Notes under the pieces: model-generated
Told to the model about the DNA's origin: nothing
What the model saw: the letters and a program-made list of their open reading frames with translations, nothing else
The model's database searches: none
Made by a program: the position numbers and the translations under genes
NCBI GenBank assembly: GCA_937958995.1
Contig: CALGAP010000015.1
Coordinates: 12,409 to 76,408, forward strand
Reading direction: 5' to 3'
Length of the DNA: 64,000 nucleotides
Origin: an uncultured Chitinophagaceae bacterium
GTDB lineage: Bacteria; Bacteroidota; Bacteroidia; Chitinophagales; Chitinophagaceae
Shown here: positions 43,582 to 51,950 of the stretch, piece by piece
Layout: the number at the start of each line of letters is the position of its first letter
How positions within the stretch are numbered: the stretch's first letter is position 1

Positions 43582-44340
43582 ATGATTTTAATCTCTGATT
43601 TGCAATATTTTCCACCAATTATCTTAATTAAGACAGCAATTGAAATTTCGCATATAAAATTCGATATATATGAAGAGTATCGGAAAATGAGTTTTCGCAA
43701 CAGGTGCGTAGTGGCCGGTGGCGCCGGCCCCATCAATCTGAGCGTTCCCCTACTGGGTGGAAGAAATCAACGGAGGCCGATGATTGAAGTAGAGATTGAC
43801 AATAAGTCAGATTGGCAAGGGCAGCATTGGAAAACGATTACTTCCTGTTACAACCGTTCGCCCTGGTTCGAATTTTACAAACACGAACTGGAAGAACTGT
43901 ATAAACAGCGCGTGCGACTGCTTGTAGACTGGAACCTTAAGTGTTGGGAATGGGTGATGGCGAAATTGGATGCGGGCATCCATTGGGAATTAGCTCGCGG
44001 GCCAGAGGGCGTTAGCAGCACATCATCAGCGGTCGCAAGTGGTACAATGCCCGGAAGCCAGGACGCAATTATGGATGGCGAAGCACATCCCGGGATCACT
44101 GAAGAGACGGCCAGGTCACAGGTGGCCCACCTGTCACTTGACCAACCCGGGGAGTTTTTGGATTGGAGATGTAAGCTAATGCCGCGTAGCATCAACAACG
44201 ACTTTCCCGAGCCGGTGAGGTACCGGCAGGTTTTTGAAGAACGGATTGGATTTATACCGCACCTGTCAATACTGGATCTGCTGTTTTGTGAAGGGAAACG
44301 TTCTGTAGACATTCTTCGCGCTTCCAAATTACCCAGTTGA
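43582..44340 (+). CDS. WbqC-family protein
   Basis: A 252-residue cytosolic protein. It starts ILISDLQYFPPI and has FDIYEEYRKMSFRNRCVV, LSVPLLGG, WKTITSCYNRSPWFEFY and the C-terminal FIPHLSILDLLFCEG, the recognised WbqC order. WbqC-like proteins are linked to O-antigen amino-sugar acylation. Residues about 135-180 are an Ser/Ala/Gly-rich stretch that looks like a lineage-specific insertion. Monocistronic. Confidence 0.88.
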   Translation: MILISDLQYFPPIILIKTAIEISHIKFDIYEEYRKMSFRNRCVVAGGAGPINLSVPLLGGRNQRRPMIEVEIDNKSDWQGQHWKTITSCYNRSPWFEFYKHELEELYKQRVRLLVDWNLKCWEWVMAKLDAGIHWELARGPEGVSSTSSAVASGTMPGSQDAIMDGEAHPGITEETARSQVAHLSLDQPGEFLDWRCKLMPRSINNDFPEPVRYRQVFEERIGFIPHLSILDLLFCEGKRSVDILRASKLPS

Positions 44341-44410
44341 AGACCGGCGTAGCTATTTTATTTTTATATATTGCATATCCTCGTCGTGCCCGGAACTTTA
44401 AATCGTGTGG

Positions 44411-47400
44411 ATGCGCCAACTGCTGCTTTTATTCCTGGTAATACATGTTATTACCACTGATTCCCGGTCACAGGATTTTACCAATAAAGGCAAAGATTTC
44501 TGGATAGGGTACGGCAATCATGTGCGCATGATGACCGGGGGCCAGGCAGAGACCATGGAGCTGTATATCACCTCTGATGTAAATACCAGGGGACAAGTCA
44601 CCGTAGCCGGTACTTTTTCACGACAGTTCAGTGTGGCGGCCAACCAGATCACCACGATCAGCATACCCCGCACTGCAGCACTCACCCACGAAGGATTGTT
44701 CACCTCAGGTATTCATGTCACCGCAGAGAAACCGGTGGTGGTGTATAGTTTTATTTACGTCAATGCCATCTCCGGCGCCACGCTTTGTCTGCCCACCAAT
44801 ACCCTCGGCCGCGAATACTATTCCATCAATTTTGACCAGGTAAGTAACGAGCCGGGCGCTTCTTACTCTTACTTCTTTGCCATTGCAGCCGATACCGGCG
44901 TTACTACTGTCGAGATCACACCAACGCGCTCTACAGTAGGCGGAAGGGAGGCCAATGTACCCTTCACCGTCGACCTCCGGCAGGGCGAAGTGTACCAGGT
45001 GCTGTCGGCAGAAGACCTTACCGGTTCATCTATCCGTTCCATCAATAATGGTTCGGGTTGTAAGCGGCTGGCCGTGTTTTGCGGCAGCGGTAAAATATCC
45101 ATTGGCTGTGGCGGCGCCGGTACCAGCGATAACCTGTACCAGCAGATGTACAGCACGTCTACCTGGGGCAAGACCTATATTACCGTCCCGAGCATTAATG
45201 AGCCGGCACATGTAAGTCAATTTAACTATTACCGCATTTTCAAATCCGATCCTTCAGCGCGTGTGTATCTGAATGGTGCGGAAATGGCTCCCGCCAGTTT
45301 TGTGAACGGCCGGTATGCCACCATCGCGGCTTCTAATGTACCCAATCATATCACGTCCGATAAACCCATTATGGTGGCACAATACCTCACCACGCAGGAT
45401 TGCAGCGGCAATACGATGGAGGGTGACCCGGAAATGATCTACCTCAACCCGGTGGAACAAACCGTGAACCGTGTTACCCTCAACTCGATGCAGCCACCTA
45501 CAAGCACCAATATCAACCAGCATTTCATTAACGTAGTGATAAAGGATGACCCCGGCGCGCTCAGCAATTTCAGGATCGACGGACAATCCTATGGCTCGGC
45601 CTTCAAACCACACCCCAATGCGCCCGGATATGCTTATGCGCAGCTACCTGTGAGCGCGGGCACGCATAACATTGTTTCAGATACACCCTTTAATGCAATC
45701 AGCTATGGATTTGGCAATGCCGAAAGCTATGGTTATTCGGCGGGCACTAACCTGAAAGACCTGTACCAGTTTGTGACCATCAAAAATGATTACGCCACCG
45801 TGAATTTCCCCGCGGGTTGCGTGCGTTCGCCTTTCAAATTCAGCATCACATTTCCATACCAGCCACTCAAGATAACCTGGCGATTTAATGGCCTTTTCCC
45901 CGATACCACTATTGCGACGCCGGTGCCAGACAGTAGTTACGAGGTAAATGGAAGAAGAATATACCGCTACCTGCTCGACAAATCTTACCAGATCGACCAG
46001 GTCGGGACCTATCCCATTTCATTACATGTTATCAACCCTACCATAGACGGCTGCAGCGGCGAGCAGCAGATAGATTATGACCTGGAAATTTTTGACCGTC
46101 CCAGGGCTGCCATCGATTTTGAACTCAACAAATGCTCCACCGACAGCGTGAAATTTTTTGACAACACAGATGGACTTGGACGCCCGATGATACATTGGTA
46201 TTGGAATTTTATGGATGGCAGCGCCGATGCTATCAGCAACCAGGCTAACCCATTGCACCAGTTTGCAGCGGCCGGGACTTTTTTTGTAAGACATGCTGCC
46301 ATTTCCGATGTGGGTTGCCTGTCTGATACCGTTACCAGGCCTGTAATTATTTTTTATCCGCCGGAATCGCGCTTCGAGCATAGCGATATCACTTGCGAAA
46401 AAGGGGAGATCAGTTTCAATGACCAATCGACTGTGCAACTGGCGGTCATTACAAAATGGATCTATGATTTTGGTGACGGAACAATCATAGAAAGCGCTAC
46501 CAGCGGCAATGTGAAGCATACCTACAAAGATGCAGGTGTTTACACCGTATCGCTCGTTACGCAAAGTAGTACGGGTTGCACCAGTCAGCCTTTTACCAGG
46601 AACATTACCATCCATCATAAACCCATGCCTGCTGTGGGCACTCCTGAAATATGCCTGGCGGATGCGTTTGCACAGTTTACCGACAGCAGCACCATTGCCG
46701 ATAATAGTGAAGCCCTGTTCACCTATCTCTGGGATTTTGGTGATGGAACAACATCAACGGAAAAAAATCCGCTGCACAAATACAACGCTACCGGCATCTA
46801 TTCATTAAGCATAACGGTGACGAGCCAGGACGGATGTTCTGAAAAAATCGAAAAGTCATTTACTGTAAATGGCTCCGAGCCGCGCGCCGGATTTGTAGTT
46901 CATGATGCAGCCAATCTTTGTTCCAATAAGGAAGTGGCGTTGCACGACGAGTCAACAGTCGATTTTGGTAATATCGTTCGCGTGGAAATATACTGGGACT
47001 ACCTGAATGATCCCACCATTAAGACGGTGGACGAAGAACCATTGCCGGGGAAAATTTATACGCATAAGTATCCCGACTTTGGCAACCCGCGCACGAAGGA
47101 ATTTCAAATATTGTATGTCTCTTACTCCGGTATCAGTTGTGTGAGCCAGCAGGCAAAAACAATTACTGTAAAGGCAAGCCCTGAAATTCTGTTTGCCGAC
47201 CTCAACCCGGTTTGCCAGGAATGGGCGCCGGTTAATATTACCGCTGCGTCGGAGATATATAGTTTCAGCGGCAGCGGTTTCTACAGCGGGCCGGGCATAT
47301 CGCCCCAGGGAGTCTTTGATCCGGGCATTGCAGGACCAGGGGTTCATACGATTCGCTTTCGCTTTGAAGCAGAAAATGGTTGCGCCACTCAGGCAACGCA

Positions 47401-47920
47401 GCTGCAAAAAGTTTTCCCCACCCCCGTCGTAAGTGCGGGTCCGGATAAGCGGGTGCTGGAAGGCGAATCGATTGCGCTGGAAGGATCGGCCCAGGGCGAT
47501 ATCGTGTCCTATGCCTGGTCGCCGGCCACATGGCTGAGCAATGAAAACATACCTGTGCCCGTCACCAGTCCGGCAGATGACATCACCTACATGCTAACGG
47601 TGACTTCGGCGGACGGCTGCACGGGGAGCGACCGGGTGTTCGTGAAAGTGTTGCGTAAACCCATCATTCCCAACGCTTTTTCACCAAACGGCGATGGAAT
47701 TAATGATACCTGGCAGATCAGGTACCTGGATGTCTATCCCGATTGCGTGGTGGAAGTTTACAGTCGCGCCGGGCAGCGGGTCTTTTATTCAGTGGGTTAT
47801 TCAAAACCCTGGGATGGAACAATGAATGGAAATCCATTACCCATTGGAACATATTATTTTATAATAAATCCGAAAAACGGCAGGAAGACAGAAACGGGTT
47901 CTGTGGCGATAATCAGATAA
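44411..47920 (+). CDS. Large PKD-domain adhesin-like protein, T9SS type B cargo
   Basis: About 1169 residues from the ATG at 44411 (a GTG lies 6 nt upstream). Signal peptide, then an N-terminal IgGFc-binding-protein-like domain (about 20-440, beginning GKDFWIGYGNHVRMMTGG). PKD repeats follow: WYWNFMDGSAD, WIYDFGDGTII, YLWDFGDGTTS, each with the DFGDG-like turn. The C-terminal gliding-motility-type sorting domain (about 1080-1169) contains PNAFSPNGDGINDTW and GTYYFIINPKNGR. It should be exported by T9SS and attached at the surface. The PorP/SprF gene just downstream is the usual partner of type B cargo. Confidence 0.92.
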   Translation: MRQLLLLFLVIHVITTDSRSQDFTNKGKDFWIGYGNHVRMMTGGQAETMELYITSDVNTRGQVTVAGTFSRQFSVAANQITTISIPRTAALTHEGLFTSGIHVTAEKPVVVYSFIYVNAISGATLCLPTNTLGREYYSINFDQVSNEPGASYSYFFAIAADTGVTTVEITPTRSTVGGREANVPFTVDLRQGEVYQVLSAEDLTGSSIRSINNGSGCKRLAVFCGSGKISIGCGGAGTSDNLYQQMYSTSTWGKTYITVPSINEPAHVSQFNYYRIFKSDPSARVYLNGAEMAPASFVNGRYATIAASNVPNHITSDKPIMVAQYLTTQDCSGNTMEGDPEMIYLNPVEQTVNRVTLNSMQPPTSTNINQHFINVVIKDDPGALSNFRIDGQSYGSAFKPHPNAPGYAYAQLPVSAGTHNIVSDTPFNAISYGFGNAESYGYSAGTNLKDLYQFVTIKNDYATVNFPAGCVRSPFKFSITFPYQPLKITWRFNGLFPDTTIATPVPDSSYEVNGRRIYRYLLDKSYQIDQVGTYPISLHVINPTIDGCSGEQQIDYDLEIFDRPRAAIDFELNKCSTDSVKFFDNTDGLGRPMIHWYWNFMDGSADAISNQANPLHQFAAAGTFFVRHAAISDVGCLSDTVTRPVIIFYPPESRFEHSDITCEKGEISFNDQSTVQLAVITKWIYDFGDGTIIESATSGNVKHTYKDAGVYTVSLVTQSSTGCTSQPFTRNITIHHKPMPAVGTPEICLADAFAQFTDSSTIADNSEALFTYLWDFGDGTTSTEKNPLHKYNATGIYSLSITVTSQDGCSEKIEKSFTVNGSEPRAGFVVHDAANLCSNKEVALHDESTVDFGNIVRVEIYWDYLNDPTIKTVDEEPLPGKIYTHKYPDFGNPRTKEFQILYVSYSGISCVSQQAKTITVKASPEILFADLNPVCQEWAPVNITAASEIYSFSGSGFYSGPGISPQGVFDPGIAGPGVHTIRFRFEAENGCATQATQLQKVFPTPVVSAGPDKRVLEGESIALEGSAQGDIVSYAWSPATWLSNENIPVPVTSPADDITYMLTVTSADGCTGSDRVFVKVLRKPIIPNAFSPNGDGINDTWQIRYLDVYPDCVVEVYSRAGQRVFYSVGYSKPWDGTMNGNPLPIGTYYFIINPKNGRKTETGSVAIIR

Positions 47921-48016
47921 GGGGTAAAACTTTTTTTAAGTTATTGCAGCAACTCGGCAACTGTGTTTGTCTAACTAACTGCAGTTGTGTCTGCCCTGCT
48001 TTAAATCAAAACTTTT

Positions 48017-49042
48017 ATGAGAAAGCTGGCGATACTGGCGGGGTTGGGGATGATTAGCATATCCCTGCAGGCGCAACAGAAACCACATTATTCCCAGTAT
48101 GTATTGAATCAATACATACTGAATCCGGCCCTGACAGGAATTGAAAACTATGTGGACGTGAAGCTTAGTCACCGGCACCAGTGGGTAGGATTGGAGGGTG
48201 CGCCGGTCACAACGTATGCCACTGTTCACGGTGCTCTCGGTAAACGAGATTATCGAACCTCAGCCACATCATATCGCGTACCAGGGGAAAACCCACGTGG
48301 AAGAAGTTATTGGGAAGAATACACTGCCGCTGAATCTCATCACGGTATCGGCTTGCAAGTAATCAATGACCGAACCGGACCATTAAACACTTTTTCTGCT
48401 TATGCTACCTACGCTTACCATATTGGTATTGGCGTACGTACCAGCCTCGCCGCCGGATTTGGAGCGGGCATCACAAACCTGAGCCTGAACAGCAGCAAGC
48501 TGGATTTCGGGCCGGCCAACCCGGTGGACCCGGCAGTATACACAAGCGGACAGATCAATAATATCAAACCCGACTTTAATGCAGGGTTGTATCTGTACTC
48601 GGCAGATTTCTTTATAGGATTGTCAGCACAGCAGATCATCCCGCAAAAAGTGGTTTTTACAGATAATGTGGTGCAAAGGACAGAGGAGGGAAAGTTCGTA
48701 CCCCATTTATTTGCCACCGCCGGTTATCGTTTCTTGGTGTCGGAAGATTTTAACCTGATACCATCGGTACTGGTAAAGTACATAAGGCCCTTACCGGTGC
48801 AGGCAGATATAAATGCAAAACTCCAGTACCAGGACCTGGCATGGATAGGAGCGAGTTACAGAACAGGTGATGGATATGCCGGAATGCTGGGGGTGAATAT
48901 TTCCAATACCCTGAACATTGGGTACTCTTATGATTACACTACTTCCAATCTGAATACGGTTAGTAGAGGCACCCATGAAATTCTTGTCGGTCTGATCATC
49001 GGCAATAAATATGGAGACTGGTGCCCAAAGAATGTATGGTAA
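48017..49042 (+). CDS. PorP/SprF-family T9SS outer-membrane protein
   Basis: A 341-residue protein with signal (LAILAGLGMISISLQAQ) and the family opening QKPHYSQYVLNQYILNPALTG. Later HRHQWVGLEGAPVT, then HHGIGLQVINDRTGP and barrel strands to the end. PorP/SprF proteins are beta-barrel anchors that pair with type B-CTD cargo in type IX secretion. 96 nt downstream of the PKD-domain cargo gene, same strand, so they probably work together. Confidence 0.92.
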   Translation: MRKLAILAGLGMISISLQAQQKPHYSQYVLNQYILNPALTGIENYVDVKLSHRHQWVGLEGAPVTTYATVHGALGKRDYRTSATSYRVPGENPRGRSYWEEYTAAESHHGIGLQVINDRTGPLNTFSAYATYAYHIGIGVRTSLAAGFGAGITNLSLNSSKLDFGPANPVDPAVYTSGQINNIKPDFNAGLYLYSADFFIGLSAQQIIPQKVVFTDNVVQRTEEGKFVPHLFATAGYRFLVSEDFNLIPSVLVKYIRPLPVQADINAKLQYQDLAWIGASYRTGDGYAGMLGVNISNTLNIGYSYDYTTSNLNTVSRGTHEILVGLIIGNKYGDWCPKNVW

Positions 49043-49076
49043 TGTCTGCGTAACCAATACCAACTGCGAACACAAG

Positions 49077-49102
49077 TCCCGCCTCCGGCGGGATTTTGTT
49101 TT
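49077..49102 (+). terminator. Rho-independent terminator of the PorP/SprF gene
   Basis: Stem TCCCGCC (49077-49083) / GGCGGGA (49087-49093) with a TCC loop, then ATTTTGTTTTT. Confidence 0.85.
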
Positions 49103-49109
49103 TGGGGAA

Positions 49110-49200
49110 AATTCTAAATGAAAATTCCAAAAGGAAATGATTTCTCCTTTTGGAATTTCTTATTTGGTTTCTGTTATTTGGTGCCCGGAATTTACTTCCC
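49110..49200. repeat. Inverted repeat of the AAAATTCTAAA type at convergent 3' ends
   Basis: Perfect 13-nt arms AATTCCAAAAGGA (49123-49135) and TCCTTTTGGAATT (49145-49157) with a 9-nt loop, preceded by GAAAATTCTAAATG and followed by TTATTTGG-type repeats. Sits between the PorP/SprF gene and the convergent peptidase gene. Confidence 0.75.
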
Positions 49201-49208
49201 GGAATTTC

Positions 49209-51131
49209 TCAGATGTGAACTATCTTTTTCTTCTTCACCTTATTCCCGCTATTGTTCTCTGACTTTTGCTGGGATTCTTCCTTTTTCTTTTCTTCTTCAG
49301 CTTTCTTCAGCTGCGCATGTTGCGTGAGGCGATCGAGCAAAACCTTTTGCTCGGCTTTCTTCATTTCGGCTTGCTTGCGGGCGCGCTCGGCCTGGTAGGC
49401 GCCTAACCGAACCCGGAACGCATCATATTTTTTCAGCAGGTCCTCGTCATCGAGCAACGCAGCCTGGGTTTCTTCATCGATCTTTTTCCAGTCAACTTCT
49501 TTCAGCGCCTTCTCTAACTGTTGCTGCAGTTTGGTGATATCCACTTTCACCTCTCCTTCGCTGAGTTCGGTTTCCAGTTTTTTCCAATCGATAGCCTGCA
49601 GTGCGAGCAGCGCTTTTTCAACAGCCTCTTTTGTTTTTTTCTCAGTATATGTCATCACATATTTCTTCGGCAGCGAAGTGTCTTCAATGATGTGGTAAGA
49701 AAAACTGCTGCTCGGTACGAATGGAAAGACTTTGGTCTTTGCTTCAACGGGCTTCTCAGGGGCGGGGGCTTCCTGGAAAGTAAATTCAACATTTTGCCAT
49801 ACATTGGCAAAGCTGGCCATCTGCGGAATTTCGTGCAGCTTTTCAGCAATGGCCGCGAGCTTTACTTCGGTAGCCAGTTCAATTAGTGAAGATGCCTGTA
49901 AAGCTTCCGCAATTTCTTCGTCAGCCTCTTTTAGTTTTAATTCCACAACATTTGCCAGCGCGTCATCAGCTACTACTTCTACTTCAGCAGCATTTTCCTG
50001 TTCATTTCCACTATCAGCCAAATCAAGATCTTTATTCACTTCTGCTGTTTCCGAAGCGGGCGTCGTGAAATGGAACGGCATTTCTGAACCTGCCAGCAGG
50101 GGCGCGCGCACGTTATCTATAGTGCGTGTGATGATTCTGCCAGGATTGTACAAGCCAATGAAGCCAATCACCAGGGCCGATAACAAAAATGCTATCATGC
50201 GCTGCGGCAGGGGAGCGCTGGTATTTTCTTTGGTTAAAATGCGTTTGACCCGGTTCAGCAACAAATGCTGGTTCTTACCGGTGGCAGCCAATGTAAGTGA
50301 AGAGGTGGCCAGGCCGCGGTTTTGCTCCAGTGTGAGCAGTGCCTTTGCATAGGCGGCCGCATCGTAGCGGAACTGCAAAACGAAATCATCGCAGCTATGC
50401 TCGCGCTCTTTGCGTACGATATTGCTGAGGAAACGCGAGAATGGGTTGAAGAATAAGATAATGTCGGTGCAGGCGATCAACAGGTTGATCAGGTAATCGT
50501 TGCGACGAATATGATTCAGTTCGTGAAGAATAATAGCTTCTGCCTGCTGAATGCTTAAATGATTCACCGCGGCCACGGGCAATAAGATCACGGGTTTCCA
50601 GAAACCCACTGTCAAGGGGGTATCAACCAAAGATGAAAACCAGATGGTGACTTTCTTCTTTATACCCATGTGCTGCAAGGCCTGCTGCAGAAATACCCGC
50701 CATTCAGGATGTGCTTTCTGAATGCCGGTGGTATATAATTGACGGATATGAAAGTAATGACGATAAAAACGAATGAACAGGAAAGCGGCAACCACCAGGT
50801 AGGCTACCGATAAATAGGGAAGAGCGGGTTCCAGGAAAGTGGCAACGCGTGCCATCAGCGACTGGCCGCTTAATTGCTCGCTGGCATATATAGTGACAAT
50901 TTCGGGAGCGGCGGCTGCCCTGTAAAAATTAATTACGAGTGTTACGAAGAACCATACGGTACCGCCGGTCAGCGATAGCAGGGCAATGGTGTGTCTTTGT
51001 CGAGCCTGGTATTTCTTACCGTTTGCAGTCAGGCACACATACACCAACCACATCAATCCCATTTGCCATAAGCTGTCCAGTAGTGACCATCCCAACGCTT
51101 TAAGAAAAGCAGATTGGTTAATGAAGTCCAT
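49209..51131 (-). CDS. M56-family membrane metallopeptidase (BlaR1-like)
   Basis: A 640-residue sensor protease. N-terminal membrane helices (about 20-35, 50-70, 100-122), cytoplasmic zinc-protease site ILHELNHIRRND (HELNH at 203-207), a further helix near 315-330. The C-terminal part (about 350-640) has no penicillin-binding domain; it is a long Glu/Lys/Ala-rich, probably coiled-coil tail (EIAEALQASSLIELATEVKL and later KKAEEEKKKEES). So it resembles BlaR1 in the peptidase but senses something else. Paired with the BlaI-like repressor, which starts upstream with 3 nt between the genes. Confidence 0.9.
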   Translation of the reverse strand: MDFINQSAFLKALGWSLLDSLWQMGLMWLVYVCLTANGKKYQARQRHTIALLSLTGGTVWFFVTLVINFYRAAAAPEIVTIYASEQLSGQSLMARVATFLEPALPYLSVAYLVVAAFLFIRFYRHYFHIRQLYTTGIQKAHPEWRVFLQQALQHMGIKKKVTIWFSSLVDTPLTVGFWKPVILLPVAAVNHLSIQQAEAIILHELNHIRRNDYLINLLIACTDIILFFNPFSRFLSNIVRKEREHSCDDFVLQFRYDAAAYAKALLTLEQNRGLATSSLTLAATGKNQHLLLNRVKRILTKENTSAPLPQRMIAFLLSALVIGFIGLYNPGRIITRTIDNVRAPLLAGSEMPFHFTTPASETAEVNKDLDLADSGNEQENAAEVEVVADDALANVVELKLKEADEEIAEALQASSLIELATEVKLAAIAEKLHEIPQMASFANVWQNVEFTFQEAPAPEKPVEAKTKVFPFVPSSSFSYHIIEDTSLPKKYVMTYTEKKTKEAVEKALLALQAIDWKKLETELSEGEVKVDITKLQQQLEKALKEVDWKKIDEETQAALLDDEDLLKKYDAFRVRLGAYQAERARKQAEMKKAEQKVLLDRLTQHAQLKKAEEEKKKEESQQKSENNSGNKVKKKKIVHI

Positions 51132-51134
51132 TCG

Positions 51135-51518
51135 TTACTGTTTTTTCAGATTGTCAAGCAATTTTTGAATTTCTTCCAATTCAGCGTCCGATGCTTTGTG
51201 ATTACCCAGCGCCTGCATCACCAGTTGCGTAGGTGAGCCACCAAACAACGTGTCGATCATTTTGCCGAGCAAATGTTTTTGAGTTTTTTCCTTGCTGACA
51301 GCAGCCTGGTAGATATGCGTCTTCACCGAATCATCGCGCTTTACCAGTCCTTTTTCGTGCATAATCTGCATCAGCTTGAGGGTGGTGGTATATCCCGCCT
51401 CTTTGGTTTTCAACAACTCTTCATGCACTTCCCTCACGCTGGCTTGTCCCTTGGCCCACAGCACCTGCAAAATCTCCAGCTCGCTCTCAGTTGGTTTAAT
51501 GTTCTTGATAGTTGGCAT
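51135..51518 (-). CDS. BlaI/MecI/CopY-family transcriptional repressor
   Basis: A 127-residue winged-helix repressor: ILQVLWAKGQASVREVHEEL, TTTLKLMQIMHEKGLVKRDD, with a C-terminal dimerisation and cleavage region (LLGKMIDTLFGGSPTQLVMQAL). In the family, the M56 partner triggers its inactivation. First gene of the two-gene operon with the BlaR1-like protease. A palindromic site 24 nt upstream of its start fits autoregulation. The inducer is unknown. Confidence 0.95.
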   Translation of the reverse strand: MPTIKNIKPTESELEILQVLWAKGQASVREVHEELLKTKEAGYTTTLKLMQIMHEKGLVKRDDSVKTHIYQAAVSKEKTQKHLLGKMIDTLFGGSPTQLVMQALGNHKASDAELEEIQKLLDNLKKQ

Positions 51519-51541
51519 ATTGAAAAAACATTTGCCCCAAT

Positions 51542-51559
51542 TTACGACATATTTCGTAA
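51542..51559. promoter_or_regulatory. Palindromic BlaI-type operator
   Basis: TTACGA-CATATT-TCGTAA, 18 bp with perfect 6-nt half-sites, 24 nt upstream of the BlaI-like start. On the minus strand it runs into TAAATTGG, a near -7 box, so binding would block transcription. Confidence 0.7.
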
Positions 51560-51670
51560 TGAATTGTTAACACAATATAAATCATGATAAATTTCCCACG
51601 AGCCGCTTTCGACAGGCGGCCAAATGGCGGGAAGGAAGGGAGGGAGGAGAAGGTTGAATTTGAATTTGAA

Positions 51671-51801
51671 ATTGAATTTGAACAAGGAATAGAAGATTGG
51701 AGAGAGAACGAAGGAATATGAATATGGAAGTCAGAAATTTACATTACCATCTTCCTTCCTGAACCACCCATTTCCATTCACTCTCCTTGTTCAAATTCAA
51801 T
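51671..51801. repeat. AT-rich inverted repeat sharing its core with the 25307 element
   Basis: 18-nt perfect arms ATTGAATTTGAACAAGGA (51671-51688) and its complement (51784-51801), about 95-nt loop. The 19-nt string TTGAATTTGAACAAGGAAT (51672-51690) is identical to the arm of the 25307 repeat. Confidence 0.82.
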
Positions 51802-51810
51802 ATTCATTTT

Positions 51811-51837
51811 CTTTTTTGGCCCGAAGGGCCAAAAAAG
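51811..51837. repeat. 27-nt perfect hairpin CTTTTTTGGCCC / GGGCCAAAAAAG
   Basis: 12-nt arms around GAA. It can act as a terminator in both directions, directly beside the pyrophosphatase terminator. Confidence 0.7.
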
Positions 51838-51865
51838 AAGTCCCCATGTAGAAACACGGGGACTT
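51831..51865 (-). terminator. Terminator of the pyrophosphatase gene
   Basis: Stem AAGTCCCC (51838-51845) / GGGGACTT (51858-51865). On the minus strand it is followed by CTTTTTT (51837-51831). About 85 nt beyond the stop at 51951. Confidence 0.82.
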
Positions 51866-51950
51866 TGGTATTTGGTATGATATAGTGCCTTAGTTGATGC
51901 CGCAAAGATAATAGGCTGTCTGCACATTGTGCAGACATTTTTTACGGACC

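Larger units (their letters stand above)
51560..51950. other. Intergenic region (repressor promoter to pyrophosphatase 3' end)
   Basis: No gene supported. From left to right it holds the rest of the repressor promoter, a purine-rich stretch (51630-51650), the AT-rich inverted repeat 51671-51801, and two hairpins (51811-51837 and 51838-51865) that end the pyrophosphatase transcript. Confidence 0.7.
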
